This document shows, piece by piece, positions 45,734 through 54,743 of a stretch of DNA of 64,000 nucleotides (the first letter of the stretch is position 1; every line of letters starts with the position of its first letter). Origin of the DNA: Cellulomonas composti. GTDB taxonomy: Bacteria; Actinomycetota; Actinomycetes; Actinomycetales; Cellulomonadaceae. A model generated the notes under the pieces. That model was given only the letters and a program-made list of their open reading frames with translations, was not told the DNA's origin and made no database searches. Location of the stretch: assembly GCF_007990245.1 (NCBI RefSeq), contig NZ_BJWG01000011.1, positions 62,001 through 126,000 of the forward strand, written 5' to 3'. Made by a program: the position numbers and the translations under genes.

Positions 45734-47909
45734 CGTGCGCAAGCGACGCGGGCGCACGCGCCGGGTCGTCGGGATCGCGTCCGGGGTCGTCGTGCTGACG
45801 CTCGTCGGCGGCGGGGTCGCGCTCGCGCTGGCCTCCGACGGCGGCGAGCAGTACCGCACCGCGGTCGCCGGGCCGGGGTCGGTCGCGCAGAGCGTGTCCG
45901 CCGTCGGCACGGTCGCATCCGCCTCACGGCGCGACGTGGCGTTCCAGGTGAGCGGCACGGTCGCGAGCGTCGGGGTCGGGGTGGGCGACACGGTCGCCGC
46001 GGGCGACACGCTCGCGACGCTGGACGACACCGACCTGCAGTCCGAGGTCGGCTCGGCGGCCTCGGACCTCGCGGACGCCGAGCAGCAGCTCGAGGACGAC
46101 CTGGACTCGCAGACCTCGAGCAGCACCTCGAGCACCAGCACGACGAGCGCGACGACGGCCTCGGCCGCCGGCACCGGCACGGCGGCGTTCGTCGTGCAGA
46201 CGGCGGCCTACGCGACGGGCACGACGACGACCGCGGAGCCGGCCGCCGCGCCGACCGCGGCCCCCGGCCCGCAGCCGACCGCCGCACCGACCACGGAGCC
46301 GACCGCCGCACCGACCGACGGACCGACGGATCCGCCGGCCGACGACGACGTGCCGCAGGCGGTCCTCGACGCCGAGTCGGCGGTGGACCAGGCGCAGCAG
46401 GACCTGCTCGATCAGTACGACGCGACGTCGCAGCTCCTCACCGACTCGGGTGCCGACGTCAGCGCCGCGCAGCTCGTCTGCCAGGAGTTCCTCGACGCGG
46501 ACCTGGGCTCCGGCACGCCGTCCGTCGGTGACGTCCTCACGCTGACGCCGGGCTCGGTCGCGGCAGGTGCGGCGCTGCGCGTCGACGCGGCCGGTGTCGC
46601 CGCGCTCGGCGACGGCGAGGCCTACACGTTGCGGCTGGCCTCGTCGGGCGCGGTCGTCGGGACGGTCACCGCGACCGACGGCGACGCGTTCCACGTCGCG
46701 GTCCTCGTGCCCTCGGGCGCGTCGGGCGACGACGCGATCGAGCTGGTCGGCCCCGACGGGTCGACGGTCTCGAGCACCTCGATGACCGTGACCGCGGCCG
46801 ACGAGTCGTCCCTCCCGGCGGCGCTCGCGGCGTGCCAGGACGCGATCTCCGGCGTGCTCGGCGGCCAGAGCGGGGTCGACGAAGCGCAGCAGCAGCTCAT
46901 GACGCTGGCCGCGGCCCTCGACGACGCCGTGGACGCGCTCGAGCAGGCGTGGCGGGACGCGTGGGCGGACGGCTCGACGCCGACGCCGGACCCCGAGCCC
47001 ACGCAGCCCGGAGACCCGGGCACGGAAGATCCCGGCACGGGCGATCCCGGCACGGGCAGCCCAGGCACGGGCGACGGCGGGAGCGGCGGAACGGGCGGCA
47101 CCGGCGGCACCGGCGGCGAGCAGGAGTCGGCGGTGGCCTCGGCCGCGGACGTCCTGGCGGACCGCGCGGCGATCGACCTCGCGCAGGCGCGGCTCGACCT
47201 GGCGAACGCGCAGCTCACGTTCGTGACGCTGACCGCGCCGATCGGCGGCACGGTCGCGGCGGTCTCGATCGTCGCGGGCGAGGACGTCGGCGCGGCGTCG
47301 GACTCGACGGTCGTGACGATCATCGGCGGTGACGGGTACGTCGTCACGTCGTCGGCGACGCTCGCGCAGGTGGGCCTGCTCGCGGTCGGTCAGAGCGCGG
47401 ACGTCACGGTCCGCACGACGGACGCTCCGCTGACGGCGACGATCTCGTCGGTCGGTGTGCTCAACACGGAGACGTCGAGCACGACGCCGTCGTACACGAT
47501 CGACCTCGTGGTCGACCCGACGGACGAGACGCTCTACGACGGGTCGTCCGCGCAGCTCACGATCGCGGTCGCCGACGGCGACGAGGTGCTCACGGTCCCG
47601 ACCTCCGCGGTGCACGTGGAGTCGGGCACGACGACCGTGCAGGTGCTGCGCGACGGTGCCCCGGCGCAGGTCGAGGTCACGACGGGCGCGGTCGGTGCGG
47701 AGCTGACCGAGATCACCGACGGCCTGTCCGCGGGCGACGAGGTGGTGCTGGCCGACCTGGAGCAGCAGCTCGTCTCCGACGACTCGTCCTCGTCGGGCCT
47801 GTCCGGCCTGGGCGACACCGACGACCAGCAGCAGACCGGCCCGGGCGGGAACTTCGGCGGTGGGTTCGGCGGGGGACCGCCCGCGGGCTTCCAGCCCCCG
47901 AACGGCTGA
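45726..47909 (+). CDS. long membrane fusion (HlyD/MacA-type) adaptor with inserted domain
   Basis: 727 residues, nearly twice the family length. One membrane anchor (VVGIASGVVVLTLVGGGVALALA) precedes the lipoyl half-barrel (AFQVSGTVASVGVGVGDTVAAGDTLATLDDTDL). A helix then leads to a Pro/Thr linker (residues 170-205), a helix, a predicted beta-sandwich (residues 265-355, LTLTPGSVAAGAALRVDAAG... to VSSTSMTVTAA), a third helix, a Gly/Pro linker (415-465), and a last helix before the second half-barrel (TLTAPIGGTVAAVSIVAGEDV). The insertion sits inside the alpha-hairpin. No ABC genes follow; it may partner with 42721-44690. A strong hairpin follows. Confidence 0.85.
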   Translation: MPDVRKRRGRTRRVVGIASGVVVLTLVGGGVALALASDGGEQYRTAVAGPGSVAQSVSAVGTVASASRRDVAFQVSGTVASVGVGVGDTVAAGDTLATLDDTDLQSEVGSAASDLADAEQQLEDDLDSQTSSSTSSTSTTSATTASAAGTGTAAFVVQTAAYATGTTTTAEPAAAPTAAPGPQPTAAPTTEPTAAPTDGPTDPPADDDVPQAVLDAESAVDQAQQDLLDQYDATSQLLTDSGADVSAAQLVCQEFLDADLGSGTPSVGDVLTLTPGSVAAGAALRVDAAGVAALGDGEAYTLRLASSGAVVGTVTATDGDAFHVAVLVPSGASGDDAIELVGPDGSTVSSTSMTVTAADESSLPAALAACQDAISGVLGGQSGVDEAQQQLMTLAAALDDAVDALEQAWRDAWADGSTPTPDPEPTQPGDPGTEDPGTGDPGTGSPGTGDGGSGGTGGTGGTGGEQESAVASAADVLADRAAIDLAQARLDLANAQLTFVTLTAPIGGTVAAVSIVAGEDVGAASDSTVVTIIGGDGYVVTSSATLAQVGLLAVGQSADVTVRTTDAPLTATISSVGVLNTETSSTTPSYTIDLVVDPTDETLYDGSSAQLTIAVADGDEVLTVPTSAVHVESGTTTVQVLRDGAPAQVEVTTGAVGAELTEITDGLSAGDEVVLADLEQQLVSDDSSSSGLSGLGDTDDQQQTGPGGNFGGGFGGGPPAGFQPPNG

Positions 47910-47913
47910 CGCG

Positions 47914-47964
47914 TACCGACCCCGGCGTCGCCGTGCGCGAGGCCGGGCGACGCCGGGGTCGGTA
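47914..47964 (+). terminator. 19-bp perfect stem after the efflux cluster
   Basis: TACCGACCCCGGCGTCGCC at 47914-47932 pairs perfectly with 47946-47964 around a 13-base loop. It lies 5 bp after the second adaptor stop and 50 bp before proC, so it probably separates the two units. Confidence 0.8.
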
Positions 47965-48014
47965 GGCTCGCGCGCGTCGCCGTCCGGCGGCGCACGACGA
48001 GCGAGGTGGCGGCG

Positions 48015-48842
48015 ATGACCGAGGAGATGCGCGGCGGGTCGACGCCCGCGGTCGCGGTGCTGGGCGGCGGCGTGATGGGCGAGGCGCTGCTCTCGGCCCT
48101 GCTCACCGCGGGGTGGCCGACGCACCAGGTGGAGGTCGTCGAGCAGCACGTGCCCCGGGCCGACGAGCTCGCGGGCCGCTACTCCGTGCGGACCGGCGCG
48201 ACCGGCGCGCAGGCGGCCGCTCGTGCCGACGTCGTGCTCGTCGCGGTCAAGCCGAACGTCGTCGCCACGGTGCTCGACGAGATCGCCCCGGTGCTGCGCG
48301 GCGGCACGGTCGTCGTCAGCGTCGCGGCGGGTGTGCCGATCGCGGCCTACGAGCAGCGACTGCCGGCGGGCACGCCGGTGGTGCGCGTCATGCCGAACAC
48401 GCCTGCGGTGGTGGGCAAGGGCGCGAGCGCGATCGCCCCCGGGACCCGCGCCGGCGAGGGGCACCTGCTGCTCGTCGAGCGCATGCTGACCGCGACGGGT
48501 CTGGTCGTGCGCGTCGCGGAGAAGGACCTCGACGCGGTCACGGCGATCTCCGGGTCGGGCCCGGCGTATGCGTTCTACCTGATCGACGCCATGGCCGAGG
48601 CGGGCGTGCTGCTGGGCCTGACGCGCGACCTGGCGACCCGCCTCGCCGCCGCAACCGTCGAGGGTGCGGGCGCCCTGGCGGTCCAGGGCGAGCACCCGGC
48701 GGTGCTGCGCGAGCGCGTCTCCTCGCCGGGGGGCACGACGGTCGCGGCCGTCGCGGAGCTCGACGCGCACGCGGTCCGCGCCGGCGTCGTCGCGGCGGCA
48801 CGCGCCGCCTACGAGCGCTCGCGCGAGCTCGGTGCGCACTAG
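48015..48842 (+). CDS. proC: pyrroline-5-carboxylate reductase
   Basis: 275 residues from the ATG at 48015, preferred over a GTG at 48006 because GAGGTGG lies 5 bases upstream. VAVLGGGVMGEALLSALL is the NADPH-binding fold, VVVSVAAGVPIAAYEQRLPAG and VVRVMPNTPAVVGKGASAI are typical ProC segments, and AVTAISGSGPAYAFYLIDAMAEAGV and ERVSSPGGTTVAAVAELD are C-terminal family signatures. It carries out the last step of proline synthesis. It is a single-gene unit. Confidence 0.97.
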   Translation: MTEEMRGGSTPAVAVLGGGVMGEALLSALLTAGWPTHQVEVVEQHVPRADELAGRYSVRTGATGAQAAARADVVLVAVKPNVVATVLDEIAPVLRGGTVVVSVAAGVPIAAYEQRLPAGTPVVRVMPNTPAVVGKGASAIAPGTRAGEGHLLLVERMLTATGLVVRVAEKDLDAVTAISGSGPAYAFYLIDAMAEAGVLLGLTRDLATRLAAATVEGAGALAVQGEHPAVLRERVSSPGGTTVAAVAELDAHAVRAGVVAAARAAYERSRELGAH

Positions 48843-48907
48843 ACCTGACCGCGTACGCCAGGCGCGGACCGGGCACCTTCGGGGCCGCCGCTGCGTGGGA
48901 ACCGGCG

Positions 48908-49930
48908 CTACTCCTTCAGGAGGACACGGTTCGCAGGCTTCTCGGTGAGGGTCGCGGGGTCGAGTCCGGTCAGGTCGATGCTGACCCGGACGTTCGTCAG
49001 TGCCGTTCCGTCCGGCCCGGTCTCAGGGACCTGGATGGCGCCGAGCTGCCCCAGCGGTGCCGTGATGTCGGCGTCGTTGCCGAGCAGCCAGAACTGCAGG
49101 GTCCGACTCTCGTCCACGAAGGCGTTCACGGACAGGTCGGGCGTCTGGTCGCCGTCGGTGTGGAAGCAGTCGCTCCAGCCCGCGTCGATGTGCGTGCAGA
49201 TGGTGAGCGGCTTCCCGCTGTCGTCGACGAGCCGCTGGACGGGCTCGACTCGCACGCCGATGTAGTCGAGGTTCTTGGTGCGGTTGGTGCCCGGCTCGAG
49301 GACGGCTTCGTGGCTGGGCTCGGACGAGGGTTCCGGAACCCCGAGGATCTCGCGGGCCTCTGCCTTGGTGGTGCCGGGGAGCCGGCCCAGCAGGAGCGCC
49401 CAGTCGGCGCCGTATTCCTTCTGCATCCTCTGGTCGTACACCAGGTCCATGCACTGGCCGGGGATGAACCCGTCTCCGGTGGGTAGCACGACGATCGGGT
49501 AGGCGACCGTGTCCTCGCCCGCACCTGAGTCCGCGGTCGCCATCGCGAACCACACGCCGGCGTCGTTGCGCTCGGCCCAGGGCACCACCGTCAGGAAGCT
49601 CGCGTGGATGCGCAGCCGCTCGGTCCTCCGGACGCCGTCCTCGAGCACGACGACCTGTGGCGTGGCGAGGTCCCAATCCTGGTCCCACCCCGGTGCCGTG
49701 GTCGGGATCGCTTCGGCGGGCACCTCGATGACCTGCAGCCACCGCTTGGTGCCCGTCAGGTCACTCATGATGCTGTAGACCGGCCCGGCATCGGGCAGGT
49801 TGCAGGCACCGAACTGCCGGGCGAGCGCCTCGGGCGACATCGCGTCGGACGAGGCGGTCGGTCCACTTCCGCACGCGGTGGCGAGCAGAACAACGCCGAT
49901 GAGGGGGCCGAGTGCGAGCGTGTGCCTCAC
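48908..49930 (-). CDS. lipoprotein of unknown function
   Basis: 340 residues from a GTG at 49930, with GGGTGG upstream. The signal peptide (HTLALGPLIGVVLLATACGSG) ends with a lipobox ATAC. The mature domain has Cys in GACNLPDAG, GQCMDLVYD, ICTHIDAGWSDCFHT and a Trp-rich middle; no known family was recognised. The start overlaps the remnant ORF at 49927-50208 by 4 bp, so it was once or is still in a two-gene unit with it. It is convergent to proC. Confidence 0.7.
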   Translation of the reverse strand: MRHTLALGPLIGVVLLATACGSGPTASSDAMSPEALARQFGACNLPDAGPVYSIMSDLTGTKRWLQVIEVPAEAIPTTAPGWDQDWDLATPQVVVLEDGVRRTERLRIHASFLTVVPWAERNDAGVWFAMATADSGAGEDTVAYPIVVLPTGDGFIPGQCMDLVYDQRMQKEYGADWALLLGRLPGTTKAEAREILGVPEPSSEPSHEAVLEPGTNRTKNLDYIGVRVEPVQRLVDDSGKPLTICTHIDAGWSDCFHTDGDQTPDLSVNAFVDESRTLQFWLLGNDADITAPLGQLGAIQVPETGPDGTALTNVRVSIDLTGLDPATLTEKPANRVLLKE

Positions 49931-50208
49931 GGGACCACCCCGATCCGAACGTTGTCGATCTTGAGGGGCGAAGAGCCGGCATCGGCGTAGGCCCGAACCT
50001 GTAGGGCGTACCCGTCGCCCTGAGCGAGCGTCGACATGAACTTGGTCGTTGACGACAGCCCGTACCAGCTCGTGCCGGGCGGAGTCGTAGCGCGAGATGT
50101 CCTCATTGCGCGCCTCCGCTCTGGAGGCGGACGGTATCGCGCTGACGGCGTCGTGCGCTTCATCCACTCGGGTGACCCCAGCCTCCACGACGTCGCACAG
50201 GCCGGCAC
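49927..50208 (-). pseudogene. 3' remnant of a secreted protein gene
   Basis: 93 codons. The first half (to about residue 40) has no protein-like pattern, while the end (GTSWYGLSSTTKFMSTLAQG, then DGYALQVRAYADAGSSPLKIDNVRIGVVP) looks like the C-terminal strands of a jelly-roll or carbohydrate-binding domain. No signal peptide or 5' part is present; the GH43 promoter and operator begin next to it. It is likely the end of a larger gene lost by deletion. A short intact gene cannot be excluded. Confidence 0.45.
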
Positions 50209-50219
50209 TTTGCGGAGAA

Positions 50220-50236
50220 TGTGAGCGTTAACATAC
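50220..50236 (+). promoter_or_regulatory. LacI-type operator and -10 before GH43
   Basis: TGTGAGCGTTAACATAC matches the operators before araB and the sugar transporter (core TGTNAGCGYTNACA). TAACAT within it could be the -10 element. It lies about 65 bp before the GH43 start, so binding of the repressor would block transcription initiation. Confidence 0.75.
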
Positions 50237-50302
50237 AGTCGCCGCGGCGCCTGGTGACGCCACCACTGCCGGCAAGGGCGCCGGCCGGACCCGAGGATGA
50301 CG

Positions 50303-53300
50303 ATGACGCTTCCCCGCGCTGCCGCAGCAGCACTGACGACCCTGGCCCTCGTGGCGGCGACCGTCGCGACGGCGATGGCACCCGCCGCCGCCGAGGCCCC
50401 CTCCGACCACCTCGTCGCGCACTACGAGATCGACGAGACGAGCGGGTCGGTCGTCGCCGACTCGTCGGGCAACGGGCACGACGGCACGGTCGTCGGCGCG
50501 AGCGGCTGGGCAGCGGGGGGTCTGCAGCTCTCCGGTGCCGCCTCCAACGCCAACTACGTGCGCCTGCCGGACGGGCTGCTGGCCGGCCAGGCGTCGGCGA
50601 CGGTCAGCATGCAGGTCAAGGCGGACGACCTCGCGGGCACGACGGACAACTTCCTGTGGAACTTCGGCGGGTTCTCCTCGGCGAGCGGCAGCGGCACCGG
50701 GTCGTGGTTCGTCGCTCCCCGCAACGCGCTGCGCACGGTCGTGACGCCGAGCCACTGGAGCGGCGAGCAGAGCGCGACGTGGACGGGCACGCGGCTCACG
50801 GCGGGCACGTGGCAGAACGTCACGGCGACGATCGAGCCGAACGCGGCCCCGAGCACCACCTCGACGCTCAAGCTCTACGTGGACGGCACGCTCCGGGCGA
50901 CGAACGCGGCGGTCACGACCACGCCCGCGACCCTGACCGACCACACGCGCAACCGCCTCGGCGGATCGGCCTACGACGGCGACCGCGGCTTCCCCGGCAC
51001 GATCGGCGAGACGCGCATCTACGACACCGCGCTGACGGCCGCGCAGGTGGTCGACGTCGTCGCGGACGACGCCGCGGACACCGCCGGCGACATCCTGGCC
51101 GGGATCGCCCTCGGCGACACGTCCGCGGTGACCCAGGACCTCTCGCTCCCGACGAGCAACGTCACGTGGACGACGAGCGACGCGGCGGTCGTCACGGCGA
51201 CGGGCGTCGTCACGCGCCCGGCGACGGGCACCGCCGACACGACGGCGACGCTCACCGCGACCGCCACCGTCGCGGGACGCACGGCCACGCGCGAGTTCCC
51301 GATCACGGTCAAGGCGCTCGCCGAGGGTGAGGACCCCATGCCGGCGACCGCCGCCCTGCGCTCCTGGTTCCCGCTCAGCTCGTCGTACCCGGGCACGCCC
51401 GCGGCCGGCACGACGACGTTCGTCGGCGCGACCAACGCGCCGGTGTGGACGTCGACGCACCTCGACGTGACGGGCGGCGGCTACGTCGCGAACAACGCCG
51501 CGACCGGCCTGACGCTCGCCGGCTCGTCGACCTCGTCGTTCGACTTCCTGCTGCCCTCGAGCGCCACGGGCACCGTCAGCTCCACGCTCTACACGCTCGG
51601 CAGCAACGCGACCACCAGCAACCTGTCCTTCCACCCGTTCTACGCGGACGGCAGGGCGGCCGCGGTGATCCGGCTCGGTGGTGCCGTCGTCGCGACCGCG
51701 CAGCTCACCTCGGACCTCCCGCGCGACGTGTGGGTGAACGCGACGATCGTGCTCGACGACACCGCGGACACGCTGACCGTCTACCTCGACGGCCGCCAGG
51801 TCGCGCAGGCGACGGGGGTCACGACGACGGCCTCCGCGATCGGCACCACCGTGCTGCGCCTCAACCGCGAGGGCTGGGGCTTCTCCAACCTCGCCTCGAA
51901 GTACCGTGACCTGCGCATCTACTCGGCGGCCGCGGCTGCCGCGGAGGCGCGCGCGCTCGCCCGCCAGAACGCACAGTTCGCGTTCGACCAGCTCGTCGCG
52001 TCCGTCGACCTGCCGGAGCTCGCGTCCGACGACCTCACGCTCCCGGGCGCGCCGACGTTCACGTGGACGTCGTCCGACGAGGACGTCGTCTCGACCGCCG
52101 GCGTCGTGACGCAGCCCGCTCCCGGCGAGGACGACGCCACGGTGACCCTGACGGTCTCGTCGGACCGTGGTGGCCTGCAGCTCTCGCACGCGTTCGTCGT
52201 GACGGTCCCGGCGGAGCTCGGCGAGGCCGACAAGGTCGCGGCGGACGCGGCGGCGGTCGTGCTCGACGGCGCCGGTGACCTGCGCTCGGTCGAGACGCTC
52301 CCGACGACGGGCGCCCGGTACGGCTCGACGATCACGTGGGCCACCTCCGACGCCGGGGCCGTGGCCGTGGGCGCCGACGACGGCACCACCTACGCCGAGC
52401 CGCGGCGCCCGGCCTACGGCCACGGCGCGGTGTCCGCGACGCTGACCGCGACCGTCACGCTCGGCTCGACCTCGCTCGACGTCCCGGTCGAGGTGACCGT
52501 CCCGGCCCTGCCGCGCAAGGTCGACGACGAGGGCTACGCCTTCGCGTACTTCACGGCCAACACCGTGGCGGGCGAGAACATCTACCTCGCGGCGTCGAAC
52601 GGCAACAACGCGCTGTCCTGGCGGACGCTGAACGACGGTCAGTTCGTGCTGACCTCGCAGTTCGGCGAGAAGGGCCTGCGTGACCCGTTCGTCATCCGCT
52701 CGGCGGAGGGCGACAAGTTCTACCTCATCGCGACGGACCTCTCGATCGGCCGCAACGGCGACTGGGGCCGCGCGCAGGTCTCCGGCAGCCAGTACATCGA
52801 GGTGTGGGAGTCCACCGACCTGGTGCACTGGTCCGACCAGCGCCACGTCAAGGTCTCGCCGGACACCGCGGGCATGACCTGGGCGCCCGAGGCGTACTGG
52901 GACGAGGACCTCGACGCGTACGTCGTGTTCTGGGCCTCGCGCGTGTTCACCGACGCGACGCACACCACGTGCCTCACGACCGACAGCGGCTCGGGCTGCT
53001 ACGCCCGCATGATGTACGCGACGACGAAGGACTTCCGCACCTTCTCCGAGCCGAAGATCTGGCAGGACACGGGTGCCGCGCGCATCGACTCGACGGTCCT
53101 GCGTGACGGCGGCACGTACTACCGGTTCACCAAGGACGAGGGCGCGCAGTCGGGTTGCACCGACATCATCGCCGAGCGTTCGTCGTCGCTGATCACGGTC
53201 ACGACGAAGGCGAGCGTGCTGGCCGACGAGGGCTGGCAGAACGTGGGCTCGTGCCTCGCACGCGACGCCGGGTTCGGCGGCGCCGTCGAGGGGCCGACGA

Positions 53301-54589
53301 TCTTCAAGGCCAACCCCGGCGACACGTCGGCGTACGACTACTACCTCTACCTCGACAACTACGGCGGCTCGGGCTACTTCCCGCTGGGCACCGACGACCT
53401 GTCGACCGGCTCGTGGAGCATCGCGTCCGGCCAGCTCCCTGCGTCGCGGCACGGCACGGTCATGCCGGTCACGCTGTCGCAGTGGCAGACGCTGACGGGC
53501 AACGCGGTCACGACGACCACGTCCACCACGGCCGTGGCCTACACCGCGGCGAGCCGCACCGCGTCCGTGACGGTCACGGCGGCGGACGGCTACGAGGTCG
53601 GCGGGACGGTCACCTTCGCGGCCGGCGACTGGTCGCAGGACGTGCTGCTCGGGGCCGACGGCACGGCGCAGGCAGTCCTGCCCGCAGGTTCGTCGGGCAC
53701 GCTCACCGCGACCTACGCGGGCACCGCGGAGATCGCGGGCAGCGCCGGTCAGACCCCGGTCGTCGCCCCCGCGCCCACGGGCCTGGAGCTCACGGCGCTC
53801 CCGCGCACCGCCTACCCGACGGGCTCGACGCTCGACCTCACGGGCCTCGCGGGGACCGTCGCGTACGAGGACGGCACGACCCGCACCGTGGGTGGCGTCG
53901 ACGTGGTCGCGACGGGCTTCGACGCGAGCGCGCCGGGCACCCGGACGGTCACCGTCGCGTACGCCGAGGGCGGTACGACCGTCACCGCGACCTACGACGT
54001 CACCGTCGTGCGGGCGACGACCTGGGTGACGCTGACCGCGTCGAGCACCCGGGTCGTGCACCGGAGCTTCGTGACGTTGACCGCGGTCCCGTCCGGCCCG
54101 CTGGACGCGACGGGCAAGGTCTCGTTCTGGCTCGACGGCAAGCAGGTCGGCGTCGCCGCGCTGAGCGACGGCGTCGCGGTCAAGAGGATCCGGGTCTCCG
54201 GCGTCGGCCCGCACGCGTTCGTCGCCCGGTACGCCGGGTCCACGACGCTCGCGCCGAGCGCGTCGTCAGCCGTGTCCGTGACCGCGGTCAAGGCGCGCCC
54301 GACGAGCATCGCGGTGACCAGCACGACCTTCTGGCGGGGCACGCCCCCGACGCTGCGGGTCATGGTCGGCAAGCTCGACAACGGCGACTACCCGACGGGC
54401 CGGCTCACCCTCCGGCTCGACGGATCGGTGCGTGTCGTCACCCTGACCAAGGCCGACAAAGGCGTGGCCAAGGTGACGCTCGCCAAGGAACGCACCGCCG
54501 CGTTCCGGGTGAAGGCGACGTTCACGCCGTCCGACCCGACGAACGTGCGCGGGCTCGCGAGCGGCTGGGTGAGCGTGCGGCCGCGCTGA
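50303..54589 (+). CDS. multidomain secreted GH43 glycoside hydrolase (arabinanase/arabinofuranosidase type)
   Basis: 1428 residues. The ATG at 50303 is 6 bases after GAGG; an ATG at 50297 is too close to it. After the signal peptide (to about AAAEA, residue 30) come a LamG-type domain (35-255), an Ig-like domain with TWTTSDAAVVTATGVVTRP (260-337), a second LamG (345-545) and two more Ig-like domains (TWTSSDEDVVSTAGVVTQP). The GH43 five-blade propeller follows (745-1070), with GLRDPFVI (base Asp), TWAPEAYWDED (second acidic residue) and GGAVEGPTIF (acid Glu). Four beta domains end the protein. It probably releases arabinose from arabinan or arabinoxylan; its promoter carries the arabinose-type operator. 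Confidence 0.9.
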   Translation: MTLPRAAAAALTTLALVAATVATAMAPAAAEAPSDHLVAHYEIDETSGSVVADSSGNGHDGTVVGASGWAAGGLQLSGAASNANYVRLPDGLLAGQASATVSMQVKADDLAGTTDNFLWNFGGFSSASGSGTGSWFVAPRNALRTVVTPSHWSGEQSATWTGTRLTAGTWQNVTATIEPNAAPSTTSTLKLYVDGTLRATNAAVTTTPATLTDHTRNRLGGSAYDGDRGFPGTIGETRIYDTALTAAQVVDVVADDAADTAGDILAGIALGDTSAVTQDLSLPTSNVTWTTSDAAVVTATGVVTRPATGTADTTATLTATATVAGRTATREFPITVKALAEGEDPMPATAALRSWFPLSSSYPGTPAAGTTTFVGATNAPVWTSTHLDVTGGGYVANNAATGLTLAGSSTSSFDFLLPSSATGTVSSTLYTLGSNATTSNLSFHPFYADGRAAAVIRLGGAVVATAQLTSDLPRDVWVNATIVLDDTADTLTVYLDGRQVAQATGVTTTASAIGTTVLRLNREGWGFSNLASKYRDLRIYSAAAAAAEARALARQNAQFAFDQLVASVDLPELASDDLTLPGAPTFTWTSSDEDVVSTAGVVTQPAPGEDDATVTLTVSSDRGGLQLSHAFVVTVPAELGEADKVAADAAAVVLDGAGDLRSVETLPTTGARYGSTITWATSDAGAVAVGADDGTTYAEPRRPAYGHGAVSATLTATVTLGSTSLDVPVEVTVPALPRKVDDEGYAFAYFTANTVAGENIYLAASNGNNALSWRTLNDGQFVLTSQFGEKGLRDPFVIRSAEGDKFYLIATDLSIGRNGDWGRAQVSGSQYIEVWESTDLVHWSDQRHVKVSPDTAGMTWAPEAYWDEDLDAYVVFWASRVFTDATHTTCLTTDSGSGCYARMMYATTKDFRTFSEPKIWQDTGAARIDSTVLRDGGTYYRFTKDEGAQSGCTDIIAERSSSLITVTTKASVLADEGWQNVGSCLARDAGFGGAVEGPTIFKANPGDTSAYDYYLYLDNYGGSGYFPLGTDDLSTGSWSIASGQLPASRHGTVMPVTLSQWQTLTGNAVTTTTSTTAVAYTAASRTASVTVTAADGYEVGGTVTFAAGDWSQDVLLGADGTAQAVLPAGSSGTLTATYAGTAEIAGSAGQTPVVAPAPTGLELTALPRTAYPTGSTLDLTGLAGTVAYEDGTTRTVGGVDVVATGFDASAPGTRTVTVAYAEGGTTVTATYDVTVVRATTWVTLTASSTRVVHRSFVTLTAVPSGPLDATGKVSFWLDGKQVGVAALSDGVAVKRIRVSGVGPHAFVARYAGSTTLAPSASSAVSVTAVKARPTSIAVTSTTFWRGTPPTLRVMVGKLDNGDYPTGRLTLRLDGSVRVVTLTKADKGVAKVTLAKERTAAFRVKATFTPSDPTNVRGLASGWVSVRPR

Positions 54590-54743
54590 CCGGAACCGGC
54601 CGAGCGGTGCCCCGTGCGGGTGCCGCTCGGCCGTGCTGGCGCACATCGTCCGCGGGGAGCCGTACGGTACGTGAGGGAGAGGTACCGGTGCCGGGCCCGG
54701 CACCGGGGGTTGCGACGAGTCGTCGTCGCGTAGTGGGGAGCAT

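Noticed and set aside
50228-54214. 1328-codon minus-strand frame opposite GH43
   Set aside because: Arg-rich shadow of the GH43 frame; the plus strand has signal peptide, operator, ribosome binding site and catalytic motifs.
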